This document shows positions 9,306 to 18,703 of a stretch of 60,970 bases of DNA, piece after piece. This DNA comes from DAOULY01 sp034414595. GTDB lineage: Bacteria; Chloroflexota; Dehalococcoidia; SZUA-161; JAUWZY01. Both the position numbers and the translations under genes were made by a program. The notes beneath the pieces were generated by a model, which ran no database searches, was not told the DNA's origin, and saw only the letters and a list, made by a program, of their open reading frames with translations. The stretch covers positions 1 to 60,970 of the forward strand of contig DAOULY010000008.1 of the NCBI GenBank assembly GCA_034414595.1. The letters are read 5' to 3'. The first letter of the stretch is position 1; each line of letters opens with the position of its first letter.

Positions 9306-9323
9306 ATTATAATATATTATAAT
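9306..9323. promoter_or_regulatory. Perfect 18-bp AT palindrome between divergent operons
   Basis: ATTATAATATATTATAAT is a perfect palindrome and contains TATAAT on each strand (9308-9313 forward, 9316-9321 reverse). It lies in the 297-base divergent gap between the thiolase cluster (leftward from 9214) and the Tm-1-like operon (rightward from 9512). The symmetry suggests overlapping -10 elements or a regulator site. No good -35 was found at 16-18 bp on either side, so promoter activity is uncertain. Nothing else was recognised in this gap. Confidence 0.45.
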
Positions 9324-9511
9324 TACGTTGTGTAGCTACTTAAGTGCCTTTTGGAGGGGCAGTGCTGAGGGAACCGATTGAAAATGGCCGAGTCGATAGC
9401 ATCATCGTCGAGTATTTTTGCCCGGTGTGCAAAGTGACCCCGAATTGTTGCTTCATAGTTCAGCAGACTCTGGACTAGTCGGAGGAGTTCCGAGAAAGGA
9501 GAAGGGAGAGG

Positions 9512-10732
9512 ATGGCTAAGACGATTGGCATCGTGGGGACATTGGACACCAAAGAAGAGGAAATCAAATATCTCAAGGAGCTAATTGAGAAAATAGGTCA
9601 TAAGACCTTGGTGATTGATGTCGGCGTCCTAGGCGAGCCGCAGTTGCAACCTGACATCGATCACCGGGAAGTGGCTCGTGCCGGTGGGGCGACTCTAGAG
9701 GAGCTTGCGAACCAGGGCGATGAGGGCAAGGCAATAGCAGTGATGGCAGAGGGCGCGGGCAAGATAGCTCGCGAGCTATACTCCAGTGGCAAAATAGACG
9801 GAGTGGTTAGTATAGGTGGCACCATGGGCACATCTGTAGGGGTCGCAGTGATGAATGCTTTGCCATTGATGACACCCAAGCTCATGGTGTCCATAATAGC
9901 TTTTACCCCCTACTTGTCTGCCGGAGCGAGCATGGATCTCACCGTGATGCCAGCAATCGCTGATATCTTTGGTCTTAATCATGTAACCAAACAAGTGCTC
10001 CACAATGCTGCTGGGGCTATTGCGGGGATGGTGGAGAACTACGAAAAAGTAGAGGCGCCAAAGAAGCCTGTAGCCGCCATAACTGGATTGGGAACCATAG
10101 CCAAGTCAGTGTCGCGGGCTAAGTCACTCTTAGAGGAGAAAGGATATGAGGTAATGGTATTCAGCGCCAGCGGACCAGGTAGCAGGGCTTTTGAAAACCT
10201 GATAGAGGAAGGCGCTATCGGCGGGGCTTTGGACTTGAGCACTCATGACCTGATCTGCCACTTCTGTGATGGCGATTGTGACCCGGGGCAGACCAGGCTG
10301 GAAGCCGCTGGGAAAAAGGGAATTCCTCAGGTCGTCGCTCCAGGCAATATCGACTTCTTTGGCTGGCCTCGGTCTGCGGAAGCATTGCCACCTCAGCGGG
10401 CAAGTCGCCCAATGCACCGCCATAACCCTCTGGTTCTACAGGTAAGAACTGGGAAAGAAGAGCTGGCCGCTATTGGTGAGATGATGGCTCAAAAGCTGAA
10501 CAGGGCAGTTGGGCCAACAGCGATGCTGATCCCGACTCGAGGCTTTTCTCCATCTAGTGCCCCGGGAAGCGCTTTCTACGATCCCGAGTGCGATAAGGCA
10601 TTTGTTGCGGCGCTAAGAAGGCACCTGAAGCCGGAGATCGAAGTCATAGAGCTTGATATGAACATCAACGACCCCGAATTCGTAGAGCAGGCAGTGACCA
10701 TACTCGACGGCATGATGAAAGGCAGGTGTTGA
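9512..10732 (+). CDS. Tm-1-like ATP-binding protein (UPF0261 family), copy 1
   Basis: A 406-residue protein that begins IGIVGTLDTKEEEIKYLKEL, the hallmark N-terminus of the UPF0261/Tm-1-like family. It has the glycine-rich GGTMGTSVGVAVMNALPL segment (about residues 105-122) and the C-terminal INDPEFVEQAVTILDGMMKG. The plant member Tm-1 binds ATP and inhibits tobamovirus replication; bacterial members have no established reaction. The start ATG follows AAGGAGAAGGGAGAG. It is the first gene of a rightward series with a second UPF0261 gene one base after its stop, then a mutase pair. This arrangement implies a metabolic role linked to CoA-thioester rearrangement, which is inference. Confidence 0.93.
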   Translation: MAKTIGIVGTLDTKEEEIKYLKELIEKIGHKTLVIDVGVLGEPQLQPDIDHREVARAGGATLEELANQGDEGKAIAVMAEGAGKIARELYSSGKIDGVVSIGGTMGTSVGVAVMNALPLMTPKLMVSIIAFTPYLSAGASMDLTVMPAIADIFGLNHVTKQVLHNAAGAIAGMVENYEKVEAPKKPVAAITGLGTIAKSVSRAKSLLEEKGYEVMVFSASGPGSRAFENLIEEGAIGGALDLSTHDLICHFCDGDCDPGQTRLEAAGKKGIPQVVAPGNIDFFGWPRSAEALPPQRASRPMHRHNPLVLQVRTGKEELAAIGEMMAQKLNRAVGPTAMLIPTRGFSPSSAPGSAFYDPECDKAFVAALRRHLKPEIEVIELDMNINDPEFVEQAVTILDGMMKGRC

Positions 10733-10733
10733 A

Positions 10734-11966
10734 ATGGTCAAGACCGTGGCTATCGTGGCCACCCTAGACACCAAAGGGGAAGAGTCTGCATATATCAAAA
10801 AAGCGATACAGGGCAAAGGGCTGGGAACCGTCGTGATCGACACCGGCATCTTGGAGAAGCCACCATTTCCCCCTGACATCAGCCGTGATGAGGTAGTGAG
10901 GGCCGCGGGCAGAAGGCTGGAGGAGATAATCGCGGTCGGCGACGAATCGAAGTCAGTAGCCGTCATGGTAGAGGGGGCAATGAAGATAGTTCAGCAGCTG
11001 TACTCTGAGGGTCGCATAGACGGCATCATATCCTTAGGCGGTACCATAGGCACAGCTATGGGGTTGGGGATAATGAAGGCGCTGCCAGTGGGCGTGCCCA
11101 AGCTCATGGTATCCACGATAGCATTTACTCCATTGGTTACTGGAGAGGAAGTGAGCACAGACCAGACAATGATGCAGTGCGTGGTTGACATGTGGGGCCT
11201 TGATAGGCTGAGCACTAGGACGCTCAAGAGTGCGGCGCTGGCAATCGCTGCTATGACCGAGGCATATGAAAGGGAGCCCCTCCCTGAAAAGCCTCTAATT
11301 GGCATTACTACTTTGGGTACTCGTGCTTGTAAGTATGTGTTGCATGCCAAACCTCTTTTGGAGCAGAAGGGATACGAGATCGCCGTATTCCACGCCACTG
11401 GGATGGGAGGGCGAGCATTTGAGCAGTTGATAGAGGAAGGAGTGATCGCTGGCGTTCTGGATCTAAGTCCCCAGGAGCTTATCTCGCGCATATCTGGCGG
11501 TTACTGTGACGCTGGCCCGAAAAGACTGGAGACGGCTGGGGAAAAGGGGATTCCCCAGGTTGTTGGACCTGGGAATATTGATTTCGTCTGCTGTGCGCAC
11601 TCCTTGGAAACACTACCGCCCCAGTTCCGAGGACGAAAGGTACATGTGCACCATGCCAAAGATACAGCGCCGCAAGCCACCGTAGAGGAGATGGTGACCA
11701 CCGCTGAGTTGATCGCGGAAAAACTGAGCAAAGCCACCGGGCCCGCTGCTGTGTTAATTCCAAAGCGGGGTTTTTCCGAGTTTGACAAACTTGGGGGATT
11801 GTTTTATAACCCTAAGGGGCGCAAAGCCTTTGCCGAAGCATTGAAGAAGCACATAGCACCTAAGATCAGCGTCATTGAACTCGATGTCCATATTAATGAC
11901 CCCGAATTTGCAGAGCAGGCGGTGGCCATACTCGACGACATGATGAAAGGCAAATTCGGATCCTGA
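10734..11966 (+). CDS. Tm-1-like ATP-binding protein (UPF0261 family), copy 2
   Basis: A 410-residue paralogue of the preceding gene: VAIVATLDTKGEESAYIKKA at the N-terminus, GGTIGTAMGLGIMKALPVG in the middle, INDPEFAEQAVAILDDMMKG at the end. One base separates its ATG from the upstream TGA, so the two are certainly co-transcribed and may form a hetero-oligomer. The pair is divergent enough (for example VATLDTKGEE against VGTLDTKEEE) to suggest different roles rather than a recent duplication. A 67-base gap leads to the mutase large subunit at 12034 on the same strand. Confidence 0.93.
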   Translation: MVKTVAIVATLDTKGEESAYIKKAIQGKGLGTVVIDTGILEKPPFPPDISRDEVVRAAGRRLEEIIAVGDESKSVAVMVEGAMKIVQQLYSEGRIDGIISLGGTIGTAMGLGIMKALPVGVPKLMVSTIAFTPLVTGEEVSTDQTMMQCVVDMWGLDRLSTRTLKSAALAIAAMTEAYEREPLPEKPLIGITTLGTRACKYVLHAKPLLEQKGYEIAVFHATGMGGRAFEQLIEEGVIAGVLDLSPQELISRISGGYCDAGPKRLETAGEKGIPQVVGPGNIDFVCCAHSLETLPPQFRGRKVHVHHAKDTAPQATVEEMVTTAELIAEKLSKATGPAAVLIPKRGFSEFDKLGGLFYNPKGRKAFAEALKKHIAPKISVIELDVHINDPEFAEQAVAILDDMMKGKFGS

Positions 11967-12033
11967 GAACAGGAGCAAATCGCCAGAACAATAGTCTTTG
12001 CGAGCATCGCAGAGATACTAGAGGAGGGAAGCC

Positions 12034-13752
12034 ATGTTCGATGAAAAGGTGTTAGACAAAGTCAAAGCCTTGGAGGAGCAGTGGCAAAAAGATTGCTTGC
12101 ATGCCTACCATGAGATAGAGTCCAAGCAGGCAACCACAAGCTCGGGCATCCCGCTGAAGCCGGTGTATACTCCCCGGGACATCGAGGAGATTGACATCGA
12201 GGACACCGGACTCCCTGGGGAATACCCCTATACGAGAGGCACAAAGCTACAGGGGTATAGAGCTGAGCCCTGGATGATGCGCTTAGGTTTAGGCTTCGGC
12301 TCAGGGGCCGATACCCGCGGCCGCTGGGATCACCTGCGTAAGCTGGGAATGAGACTGCATGTAGGAAGGGATGAGGATGATGAGCAGTTCCCCAGGATGA
12401 ATATGCTCATTGACTTGCCGTCGTTTCAGGGCTATGATCCAGACCATCCCAAAGCCAGGGGCCGGGTTGGGGAGTGTGGCGTCTCGGTGAGCACCATAGA
12501 GGATATGAAGCTGCTCTTCGACGGGCTGCCGTTAGATAAGATACAGGCCACTTTTATCCTACAGGAGCCGACCCTGGCTGCCACTGCGATGTATGTGGTC
12601 TACGCCGAAAGCCGCGGCTACCGCTCGGAGCAATTGCCCCTGATCTCGGCCAACTTGCTTTACCAACCCTGGTTCTTCGACTTAGCCTCATTTCGCCCGC
12701 CCCATGCCTTGAAGATACTGGTAGAAAACATAAACTACCGTGTCAAGCACATGCCTCTGGGAACTCATACCAACATCACAGGCTACAATCCCGGCGAGGC
12801 CGGTGCTACACCGATCCAGGAAGTGGCATTTACCCTTGCCACCGCGATGTGCATCGTCGCGGAATGTGTCAGGGCGGGGATCGATGCTGACGACGTAGTC
12901 CCAAGATTCTACTATCACCCCCGTGTGAGCCTCGATTTCTTCGAGGAGATCGCCAAGGTCCGAGCTTATCGCCGGATGTGGGCCAAGATCTTCAAGGAGA
13001 AGTTCGGCTGCAAGAACCCGCGCTCACTCAAGGTTGTGATGCAGGCTCAGACCGCCGGCTTAGACCTGCCTGCACAAGAGCCGCTGAACAACATCATCCG
13101 CGCTGCTATTAATACCCTGGCTACTGTCCTGGCCGGTGCCGATGCGGTCTGGACCTCTGCTTACGACGAGGCCTTGGGCATTCCTACAGAGGAAGCAGCG
13201 CAAATCGCCTTGAGGACACAGCAGATCATCTATCATGAGACCAACATCACCAATGTAGCCGATCCACTCGGCGGCTCCTACTACGTGGAGTGGCTGACCA
13301 ACAAGATAGAGGAGGAGGCATGGAAACTGATAGGGGAAATAGAGGAGCTCGGCGGCTACCTCAGGGCGTGGGAATCGGGATGGATCAGGGCTCAAATAGA
13401 GAAATCGGCCAACGAATGGCATGAAAGCTTCAGGCGCGGCGACAGGATCAAGGTCGGGGTCAATAAATATTGCATCGAAGAGCCGCAGAAGATCAGAGTA
13501 TTCGAGGTCGACCCCAGGGTGGAGCAGGAGGCAATTGAGAGGGTAACCAAGTTCAAAGCCAGTCGGGACAGCGCCAAAACACAGCATGCCTTGGCTCACT
13601 TAAAGAAGACGACGGAGAGTTTTGTGGCGGAGTGGCCTGGATCCTGCGGCACACTGATGCCAGCGATCTTTGATGCCGTGAGAGCCAATGCCACCCTTGG
13701 TGAAATACAGGGCGTGCTAAAGGAGGTCTGTGGCTGTGGTTACACGTTCTGA
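12034..13752 (+). CDS. Non-canonical B12-dependent acyl-CoA mutase, large subunit
   Basis: A 572-residue mutase large subunit, closest by eye to the copy at 30130. Landmarks: EPWMMRLGLGFGSGADTR, IDLPSFQGYDPDHP, ITGYNPGEAGA and HETNITNVADPLGGSYYVEW. The position of Tyr89 is Gly, that of Arg207 is Asp (FFDLASFRPP), and His244 is Asn252. Relative to the 5658 and 20295 copies it carries a longer acidic insert after the tunnel motif (RDEDDEQFPRMNML). An AGGAGGGAAGCC leader precedes the ATG. It is third in the series after two UPF0261 genes and overlaps its small subunit, so this is the best example of the UPF0261-mutase linkage. Confidence 0.93.
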   Translation: MFDEKVLDKVKALEEQWQKDCLHAYHEIESKQATTSSGIPLKPVYTPRDIEEIDIEDTGLPGEYPYTRGTKLQGYRAEPWMMRLGLGFGSGADTRGRWDHLRKLGMRLHVGRDEDDEQFPRMNMLIDLPSFQGYDPDHPKARGRVGECGVSVSTIEDMKLLFDGLPLDKIQATFILQEPTLAATAMYVVYAESRGYRSEQLPLISANLLYQPWFFDLASFRPPHALKILVENINYRVKHMPLGTHTNITGYNPGEAGATPIQEVAFTLATAMCIVAECVRAGIDADDVVPRFYYHPRVSLDFFEEIAKVRAYRRMWAKIFKEKFGCKNPRSLKVVMQAQTAGLDLPAQEPLNNIIRAAINTLATVLAGADAVWTSAYDEALGIPTEEAAQIALRTQQIIYHETNITNVADPLGGSYYVEWLTNKIEEEAWKLIGEIEELGGYLRAWESGWIRAQIEKSANEWHESFRRGDRIKVGVNKYCIEEPQKIRVFEVDPRVEQEAIERVTKFKASRDSAKTQHALAHLKKTTESFVAEWPGSCGTLMPAIFDAVRANATLGEIQGVLKEVCGCGYTF

Positions 13753-14146
13753 AGGGAAAAAGAGTATAAGAGTCCTTCTTGCCAAGTCGGATATAGATGC
13801 CCATGACCGTGGAGTGAGGTACGTGGCTAGTGCGCTTCGCAATGCCGGGATGGAGGTCATATTCATCCGCTATGGAACTATTGAAGAGGTCATAAGTGTA
13901 GCAGCACAAGAAGATGTCAATGTCATCGGGTTGAGTTTCTATGGCTCCGGGCTAATGTATGACACGTCCGAGGTGATCAGGCAGCTGAAAGAGAACAATA
14001 TGGACGACAAGATGGTCATCGTCGGTGGCACCATACCGGAGAGAGCCATTCCCAAGCTGTCTGACATAGGTGTGAGAGGAATATTCAGCCCTGGTATCCC
14101 TATAGAAGAAGTGATTGAATGCATCGTTGAAAATGTAACAAAATAG
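13736..14146 (+). CDS. B12-binding small subunit of acyl-CoA mutase
   Basis: A cobalamin-binding domain of about 136 residues: SDIDAHDRGVRY carries the DxHxxG motif, GLSFYGSGLMYDTS replaces the classical S-x-L motif with SFY, and IVGGTIPE gives the GG motif. The start is ambiguous between GTG codons at 13730 and 13736; 13736 is preferred because AGGAGG at 13721-13726 is then nine bases away. Either start overlaps the large-subunit stop. Like the other small subunits it has no additional domain. No terminator is evident before the convergent transglutaminase gene. Confidence 0.92.
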   Translation: MVTRSEGKKSIRVLLAKSDIDAHDRGVRYVASALRNAGMEVIFIRYGTIEEVISVAAQEDVNVIGLSFYGSGLMYDTSEVIRQLKENNMDDKMVIVGGTIPERAIPKLSDIGVRGIFSPGIPIEEVIECIVENVTK

Positions 14147-14349
14147 GCGGTACTACCGCAGGCTGGTCCCGCTGCTACCAGAGCTATCCCACTGGCTCAT
14201 GGTATGCACCACACAAGTTGGCCAACTGACGGAGGTCTCGGCCCTGATGCTGCTTAATAGGGCCGGACCAGACCGAAGGCTGAAGTCTGTGTCTTGTTCC
14301 AGAAGGGGAAAAGGGGGACAACAGAGAAATCCGAGATCACCAGCTTCTA

Positions 14350-14979
14350 CTATGAATCGGCAAAACCCACCTTCCACCTCTCGACGAAGTCACGCCCATA
14401 CGCCTTAATAAAGGCATCAAGCATTTCATCCAGCGGCACATCATCAAAAGACCCATGCTGGCAAACATATTCGATGTGTAGTTTTCCATCGCGATTGTGA
14501 GAGTGCAACATGGCATGGTTTTTGCCATCGAACTCCACTGGAATGATTCGGTTCTCATGGCACATTCGCAGATCGAAGGTAGGGGTAGCCTTGATCCACT
14601 CCGCCTCGATATACAATTCGGCATAACCGTGGTAAAGAAACAGATCGGCTCCCACTAGTCTCGCAAGCTTCTCCGAGATAATATGGTTGCGGATGTCAGC
14701 GAATCCTAGGCGGGATGGAATCCTTATCGCCCGACATAATGCAACCAACAGAATCGCTTTCTGAACACAGAAGCCGTTACCTCTCTCCAATGTAGCACTT
14801 GCTTGCAAGGGGAAAAGTGGTGAATAGGGGTTATATCTGATTTCATCTCTGACAAAATAGAAAAGACGCTGAGCCCTCTCTGCCGTCCGTTCTATTCCTT
14901 GAGTTAACGATTGGGCAGTTTCTTGTATAAAGCTGGTTCCACAGTCGATTGCCGGCGTTGGTCTTAAATACTTCTCCAT
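14350..14979 (-). CDS. Transglutaminase-like cysteine-protease-fold protein
   Basis: A 209-residue protein with the transglutaminase-like triad order: GNGFCVQKAILLVALCRA with Cys as nucleophile (about residue 89), YHGYAELYIEAEWIKATPTFD with His and Asp. Short bacterial members of this family are mostly uncharacterised and include peptidases and amidases. It has no signal peptide, so it is cytoplasmic. It is transcribed divergently from marR/RND and convergently to the mutase operon, so context does not tie it to either. Confidence 0.85.
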   Translation of the reverse strand: MEKYLRPTPAIDCGTSFIQETAQSLTQGIERTAERAQRLFYFVRDEIRYNPYSPLFPLQASATLERGNGFCVQKAILLVALCRAIRIPSRLGFADIRNHIISEKLARLVGADLFLYHGYAELYIEAEWIKATPTFDLRMCHENRIIPVEFDGKNHAMLHSHNRDGKLHIEYVCQHGSFDDVPLDEMLDAFIKAYGRDFVERWKVGFADS

Positions 14980-15217
14980 TGGCCAGACTACACGTTCTAC
15001 CGTAAACAGTTTAGGTTATGTATAATATACACCTTCGCCTTATTGCGAGTAAATGTGTGGCACCGCCTAATTCCTACAACGATATCCGAATCACTTCCCT
15101 GGAGTATTCGGTACACATATCCTAGTTTAGCATGTCTGTCCATAATGGTGAATATTCCATATTCTTCTCCTTATTAGGTGATGTAGCACTGTCCGCGATC
15201 ACTCAGGTGCTGTTGTA

Positions 15218-15245
15218 TTGACAAACTTAGAAACTCTGATATAAT
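15218..15245 (+). promoter_or_regulatory. Sigma-70-type promoter of the marR-RND operon
   Basis: TTGACA at 15218-15223, a 16-base spacer, and TATAAT at 15240-15245, followed about 70 bases later by the marR start. It is a near-perfect housekeeping promoter, unlike most genes in the window, and is the obvious target for MarR autorepression. The rest of the 336-base divergent gap (14980-15315) shows nothing else recognised. Confidence 0.75.
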
Positions 15246-15315
15246 TTCTGCTGGTGAGACTAATTCTGCTATTGTAATTATTTGTGTCGTCCTTAATACA
15301 AGGCGGGAGGAGAGT

Positions 15316-15837
15316 ATGTCTGGTGAAGAACGGCAGCACCTCGTTGAGCATATTCTGGATATAGACAAGCGGTTGGACGATGTCCCGGGGCCGGTAACAA
15401 CAGAGCAATGGCTCAATATCGACTTGACTATGCCACAGTTGAAAATCCTTTTCTTGCTGTACACCCGTGGTGCCCAGTCAATGGGGCAACTCGCCAAGCC
15501 TCTGAGCGTAAAACTCTCGACCGTTACCGGGATCGTCGATCGCTTGATTGAGCGGCAGTTGGTAACAAGGGAAGAGGACCCGCACGACCGCCGAATGGTA
15601 GTAACGCGGCTCACCGACAAGGGTCACCAGATAGTAGACACCCTGTATCAGGCCGGACGGATACACATGGCCAACATCCTTGATCGCTTGACGCTGGATG
15701 AACTCCGAATAGTAGCTCAAGCCCTAGATATTATCCAGACTGCTGCCTTGGCTGATCCGCAGGCTAGAAACTCTATGACCCAAGGTGAGCCATCTGCCGG
15801 GATATTAACTGGGCCAAATAAAGGGGATCAGGTATGA
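15316..15837 (+). CDS. MarR-family transcriptional regulator
   Basis: A 173-residue winged-helix regulator: MGQLAKPLSVKLSTVTGIVDRLIERQLVTREED is the recognition helix region and DPHDRRMVVTRLTDKG the wing. This is the classic MarR pattern. GGGAGGAG at 15305-15312 precedes the ATG. Its TGA overlaps the ATG of the RND pump by four bases (ATGA), so it very probably represses its own operon and releases on binding a small, often phenolic, ligand. Family knowledge makes an aromatic inducer plausible given the surrounding catabolic genes. Confidence 0.94.
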   Translation: MSGEERQHLVEHILDIDKRLDDVPGPVTTEQWLNIDLTMPQLKILFLLYTRGAQSMGQLAKPLSVKLSTVTGIVDRLIERQLVTREEDPHDRRMVVTRLTDKGHQIVDTLYQAGRIHMANILDRLTLDELRIVAQALDIIQTAALADPQARNSMTQGEPSAGILTGPNKGDQV

Positions 15838-18413
15838 GCTGGCTTACCAGAATCGCCTTGAACAAGCGATGGCTGACCCTATTGATAGCAGCCCTGGTCA
15901 CCGGCGGTTCCATCTACGCCATCTTCAACCTCAAAACAGAGCTAATACCGGACATCGAGTTCCCCATGACCACAGTGATGGCCTCCTATCCTGGGGCCTC
16001 TCCCCAAGAGGTCAATGATCAGGTCACCGAGCCCATCGAAACAGAGATTTTGCAGATGGGGGGCATAAAGCATGTCACCTCTACCTCAGCCAATAGCCTC
16101 TCCTTTATCTTCGCCCAGTTTGAATATGGCACTGATATGGATCAGGTGAATAGCACTATCGGGCAGAAGCTCGACGAGATAGAACTCCCCGACCTGCCTC
16201 TTCCCCCCAATATGGCACAAAACCCCGTGGTTATCCCTCTTGACCTGAGCATGATGCCTGTGGTCATGCTCAGCTTGGTTGGCAGTGTTGACCAAGAAAC
16301 GCAAAACGGGATTGCGGATCGCTTCGAGGCCATCGCTGGCGTCAAGATGGTTGAGGTAGAGGGTAACAGCCCCGATGTGGTCACCCGCACCAATGGCCAG
16401 CCCAGCCTAGGCATCATGGTGTTCAAGGACCCCGAGGCCAATACCGTTGATACGGCTAATGCTGTGGTTAATGAGGCTGGGAAAATCAATGAAGAGCTGG
16501 CAGCGCAGTTTGGAGGCAGCCCTGAGCTCCTCACCACGTTTGACCAGTCGGAATACATTGAGCGCGGCATAAGCGACCTCACGCGCGATGCCCTAATCGG
16601 GGGTGCCCTCGCTATCCTCGTCATCTTCCTGTTCTTGATGACCTGGCGTGCTTCCTTTGTCACCGCCATTTCCATCCCCTTGAGCATCTTAATCGGCTTC
16701 CTCATCATGTATTTCTGGGGCATAACTATTAACTTGCTGACCTTGAGCGCTATGGCCATAGCTGTGGGGCGTGTCATCGACGACAGCATTGTCCTTCTGG
16801 AGGTCATCTATCGCCGCCGGCAGCAAGGTGAGGGCTTTAAGGAGGCAGCTATCAATGGCGCCAGAGAGGTGGCTACTCCCATAACCTCAGCTACTATCGC
16901 CACCGTGGCTATCTTCATCCCGTTGATATTTGTCGGCGGCATAGTGGGCCAGCTATTCATTCCCTTCGCCCTGACCATAACCTTCGCCATGCTCGCCTCG
17001 CTTCTGGTAGCGCTCACGGTGGTGCCGGCCCTCTCCAGATTTATCACCGTGAACAAGCCTAAAAAGACCGTGAGCAACCCGGGCAGAGAGCCCTGGTATC
17101 AGCGGCTTTACACCCCTGTGCTGAAATGGGCACTAACTCATCGCGCCTGGACTTTGGTCATAGCCGCAGTGCTTTTCTTCGGCAGCTTCGCCCTTTTGCC
17201 CATTATCGGCACCAGCTTCCTCCCCGAGATGTCGGAGAAAATGCTCACAGTGGAGATCGAGATGCCACTGGGGACTCCGCTTGCCGATACTGATAACATA
17301 GCAAAGCAGGTAGAGGGACACATCGAAGGGCTCGATGATGTTAAAATCTACCAGAGCACAGTGGGCGCCTCGGCCCAATCCCTGACTGGTGCTTTTAGCA
17401 TTGTCGATGCCGGTGACCCCAACACCATCGCCACCATAACGGTCTCGCTGGACCCAGATGCCGATTTAGAAGGAGCGGCAGCCGCTCTACGCAGTGCCTC
17501 TAACACAATAGCTCTACCGTCGGGGAGCAGCATCACTATTAGCACAGGGCAGGAGGCAATGGCACAGGAAATGGGGTCGAGCTCACTAGAGATTTCCATC
17601 AGCGGTACAGATTATGGAGATATTAAAGCCACTGCCACTGAGCTTATCGGCCAGCTTACAGGCATGGGTACCCTGGAGAATATCGAGAGCGATGCCGCCA
17701 AAGAAATCGGAGGAGTGCCTCTCTTTATTCGCCATTACGATGGCCAGCGCTCGGTGCGGGTTATGGCCATCATAGAAGCCTCTGATGTGGGAGCGGTCAA
17801 CCGACAGGTGCAAGGCATGATCGATAACCTCACCCCCCGCTCAGGTGTCAATGAGGTAGAGATGGGAGGCGTGGCTGAGAGCATGAGGGAGGGTTTCTCC
17901 GGGATGTATATCGCCATCGGGCTCGCCATCGTCATCTCCTACGCTGTAATAGTGTTCTTCATGCGTTCATTCATCAATCCACTGATCATCATGTTCAGCC
18001 TGCCCTTGGCATCCATTGGCGTGCTCCTCGGCCTACTTATTACCGGCAGACCGCTGGGCATATCGGCTATGATGGGCATATTGATGCTGGTGGGTATTGT
18101 TCTCACCAATGCCATCGTGCTCATCGCTGTGGTAGAGCAGTTGCGTAAGGGAGGGATGAGCACCTTTGACGCCCTTGTTGAGGGAGGACGCACCAGATTG
18201 CGTCCTATCCTGATGACGGCACTGACCACGATGCTCGCTCTATTTCCCCTAGCTCTGGGTCTGGCGGAAAGCACTCTCTTGGCTGCCGAGCTGGGAACGG
18301 TAGTCATCGGCGGGCTTTTCACTTCAACACTCTTGACCTTGCTGGTTATCCCTGTCATCTATAGCCTTGTCGAAGGGCTACGCCGCCGCTTGGCAAGACA
18401 TAGTACCAGCTAA
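15834..18413 (+). CDS. RND-family efflux permease (HAE1/MMPL-like), short form
   Basis: An 859-residue permease. It opens with a TM1 (LTLLIAALVTGGSIYAIFNLK) and the RND motif LIPDIEFPMTTV. The first TM bundle carries AVGRVIDDSIVLLE, the proton-relay region, and GAREVATPITSATIATVAIF; the second carries the repeat GILMLVGIVLTNAIVLI. AcrB-type pumps are about 1030-1050 residues, so both periplasmic loops are shortened. No membrane-fusion adaptor or outer-membrane factor accompanies it, which fits an organism without a typical outer membrane. Translationally coupled to marR. Confidence 0.92.
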   Translation: MSWLTRIALNKRWLTLLIAALVTGGSIYAIFNLKTELIPDIEFPMTTVMASYPGASPQEVNDQVTEPIETEILQMGGIKHVTSTSANSLSFIFAQFEYGTDMDQVNSTIGQKLDEIELPDLPLPPNMAQNPVVIPLDLSMMPVVMLSLVGSVDQETQNGIADRFEAIAGVKMVEVEGNSPDVVTRTNGQPSLGIMVFKDPEANTVDTANAVVNEAGKINEELAAQFGGSPELLTTFDQSEYIERGISDLTRDALIGGALAILVIFLFLMTWRASFVTAISIPLSILIGFLIMYFWGITINLLTLSAMAIAVGRVIDDSIVLLEVIYRRRQQGEGFKEAAINGAREVATPITSATIATVAIFIPLIFVGGIVGQLFIPFALTITFAMLASLLVALTVVPALSRFITVNKPKKTVSNPGREPWYQRLYTPVLKWALTHRAWTLVIAAVLFFGSFALLPIIGTSFLPEMSEKMLTVEIEMPLGTPLADTDNIAKQVEGHIEGLDDVKIYQSTVGASAQSLTGAFSIVDAGDPNTIATITVSLDPDADLEGAAAALRSASNTIALPSGSSITISTGQEAMAQEMGSSSLEISISGTDYGDIKATATELIGQLTGMGTLENIESDAAKEIGGVPLFIRHYDGQRSVRVMAIIEASDVGAVNRQVQGMIDNLTPRSGVNEVEMGGVAESMREGFSGMYIAIGLAIVISYAVIVFFMRSFINPLIIMFSLPLASIGVLLGLLITGRPLGISAMMGILMLVGIVLTNAIVLIAVVEQLRKGGMSTFDALVEGGRTRLRPILMTALTTMLALFPLALGLAESTLLAAELGTVVIGGLFTSTLLTLLVIPVIYSLVEGLRRRLARHSTS

Positions 18414-18451
18414 GTAATAGTTGCCCACAATGTGCAGCCGAGGTAACAAAA

Positions 18452-18654
18452 GCTTCCTTTGTTAAGCCTGAAGCAAGAAATCATAAAGCAGTTACCCTGC
18501 TCAGATTCCTGGAGCGGGGGATGGGAGTCGAACCCACGACAACCTGCTTAGAAAGTATATCGCTCTGAGCGCTTTGGCACAGATACGGCTAAGCCGAGCG
18601 AAACTTGTCCAGTTATCATCTGGAAAATATGCCTTCTCCGAGTGCTGTATCCCT
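18452..18654. repeat. Direct repeat A containing a tRNA-Gly 3' half
   Basis: This 203-base block matches 51517-51878 in the same orientation, with scattered mismatches and a 151-base segment missing relative to that copy. Shared stretches include GCTTCCTTTGTTAAGCCTG, AAGCAGTTACCCTGCTCAG and ACTTGTCCAGTTATCATCTG. Bases 18510-18555 are the reverse complement of the 3' half of tRNA-Gly(UCC), from the anticodon region through CCA, with a few changes from the intact gene at 57169-57243. The flank on the anticodon side contains the inverted repeat CGCTC-T-GAGCG. It could be an attachment-site scar or a tRNA-derived dispersed repeat. Confidence 0.88.
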
Positions 18655-18703
18655 AGTTCTCAATAGTCTTGACAACCGACTAGAAACGATGTATAAGTAG
18701 GCC

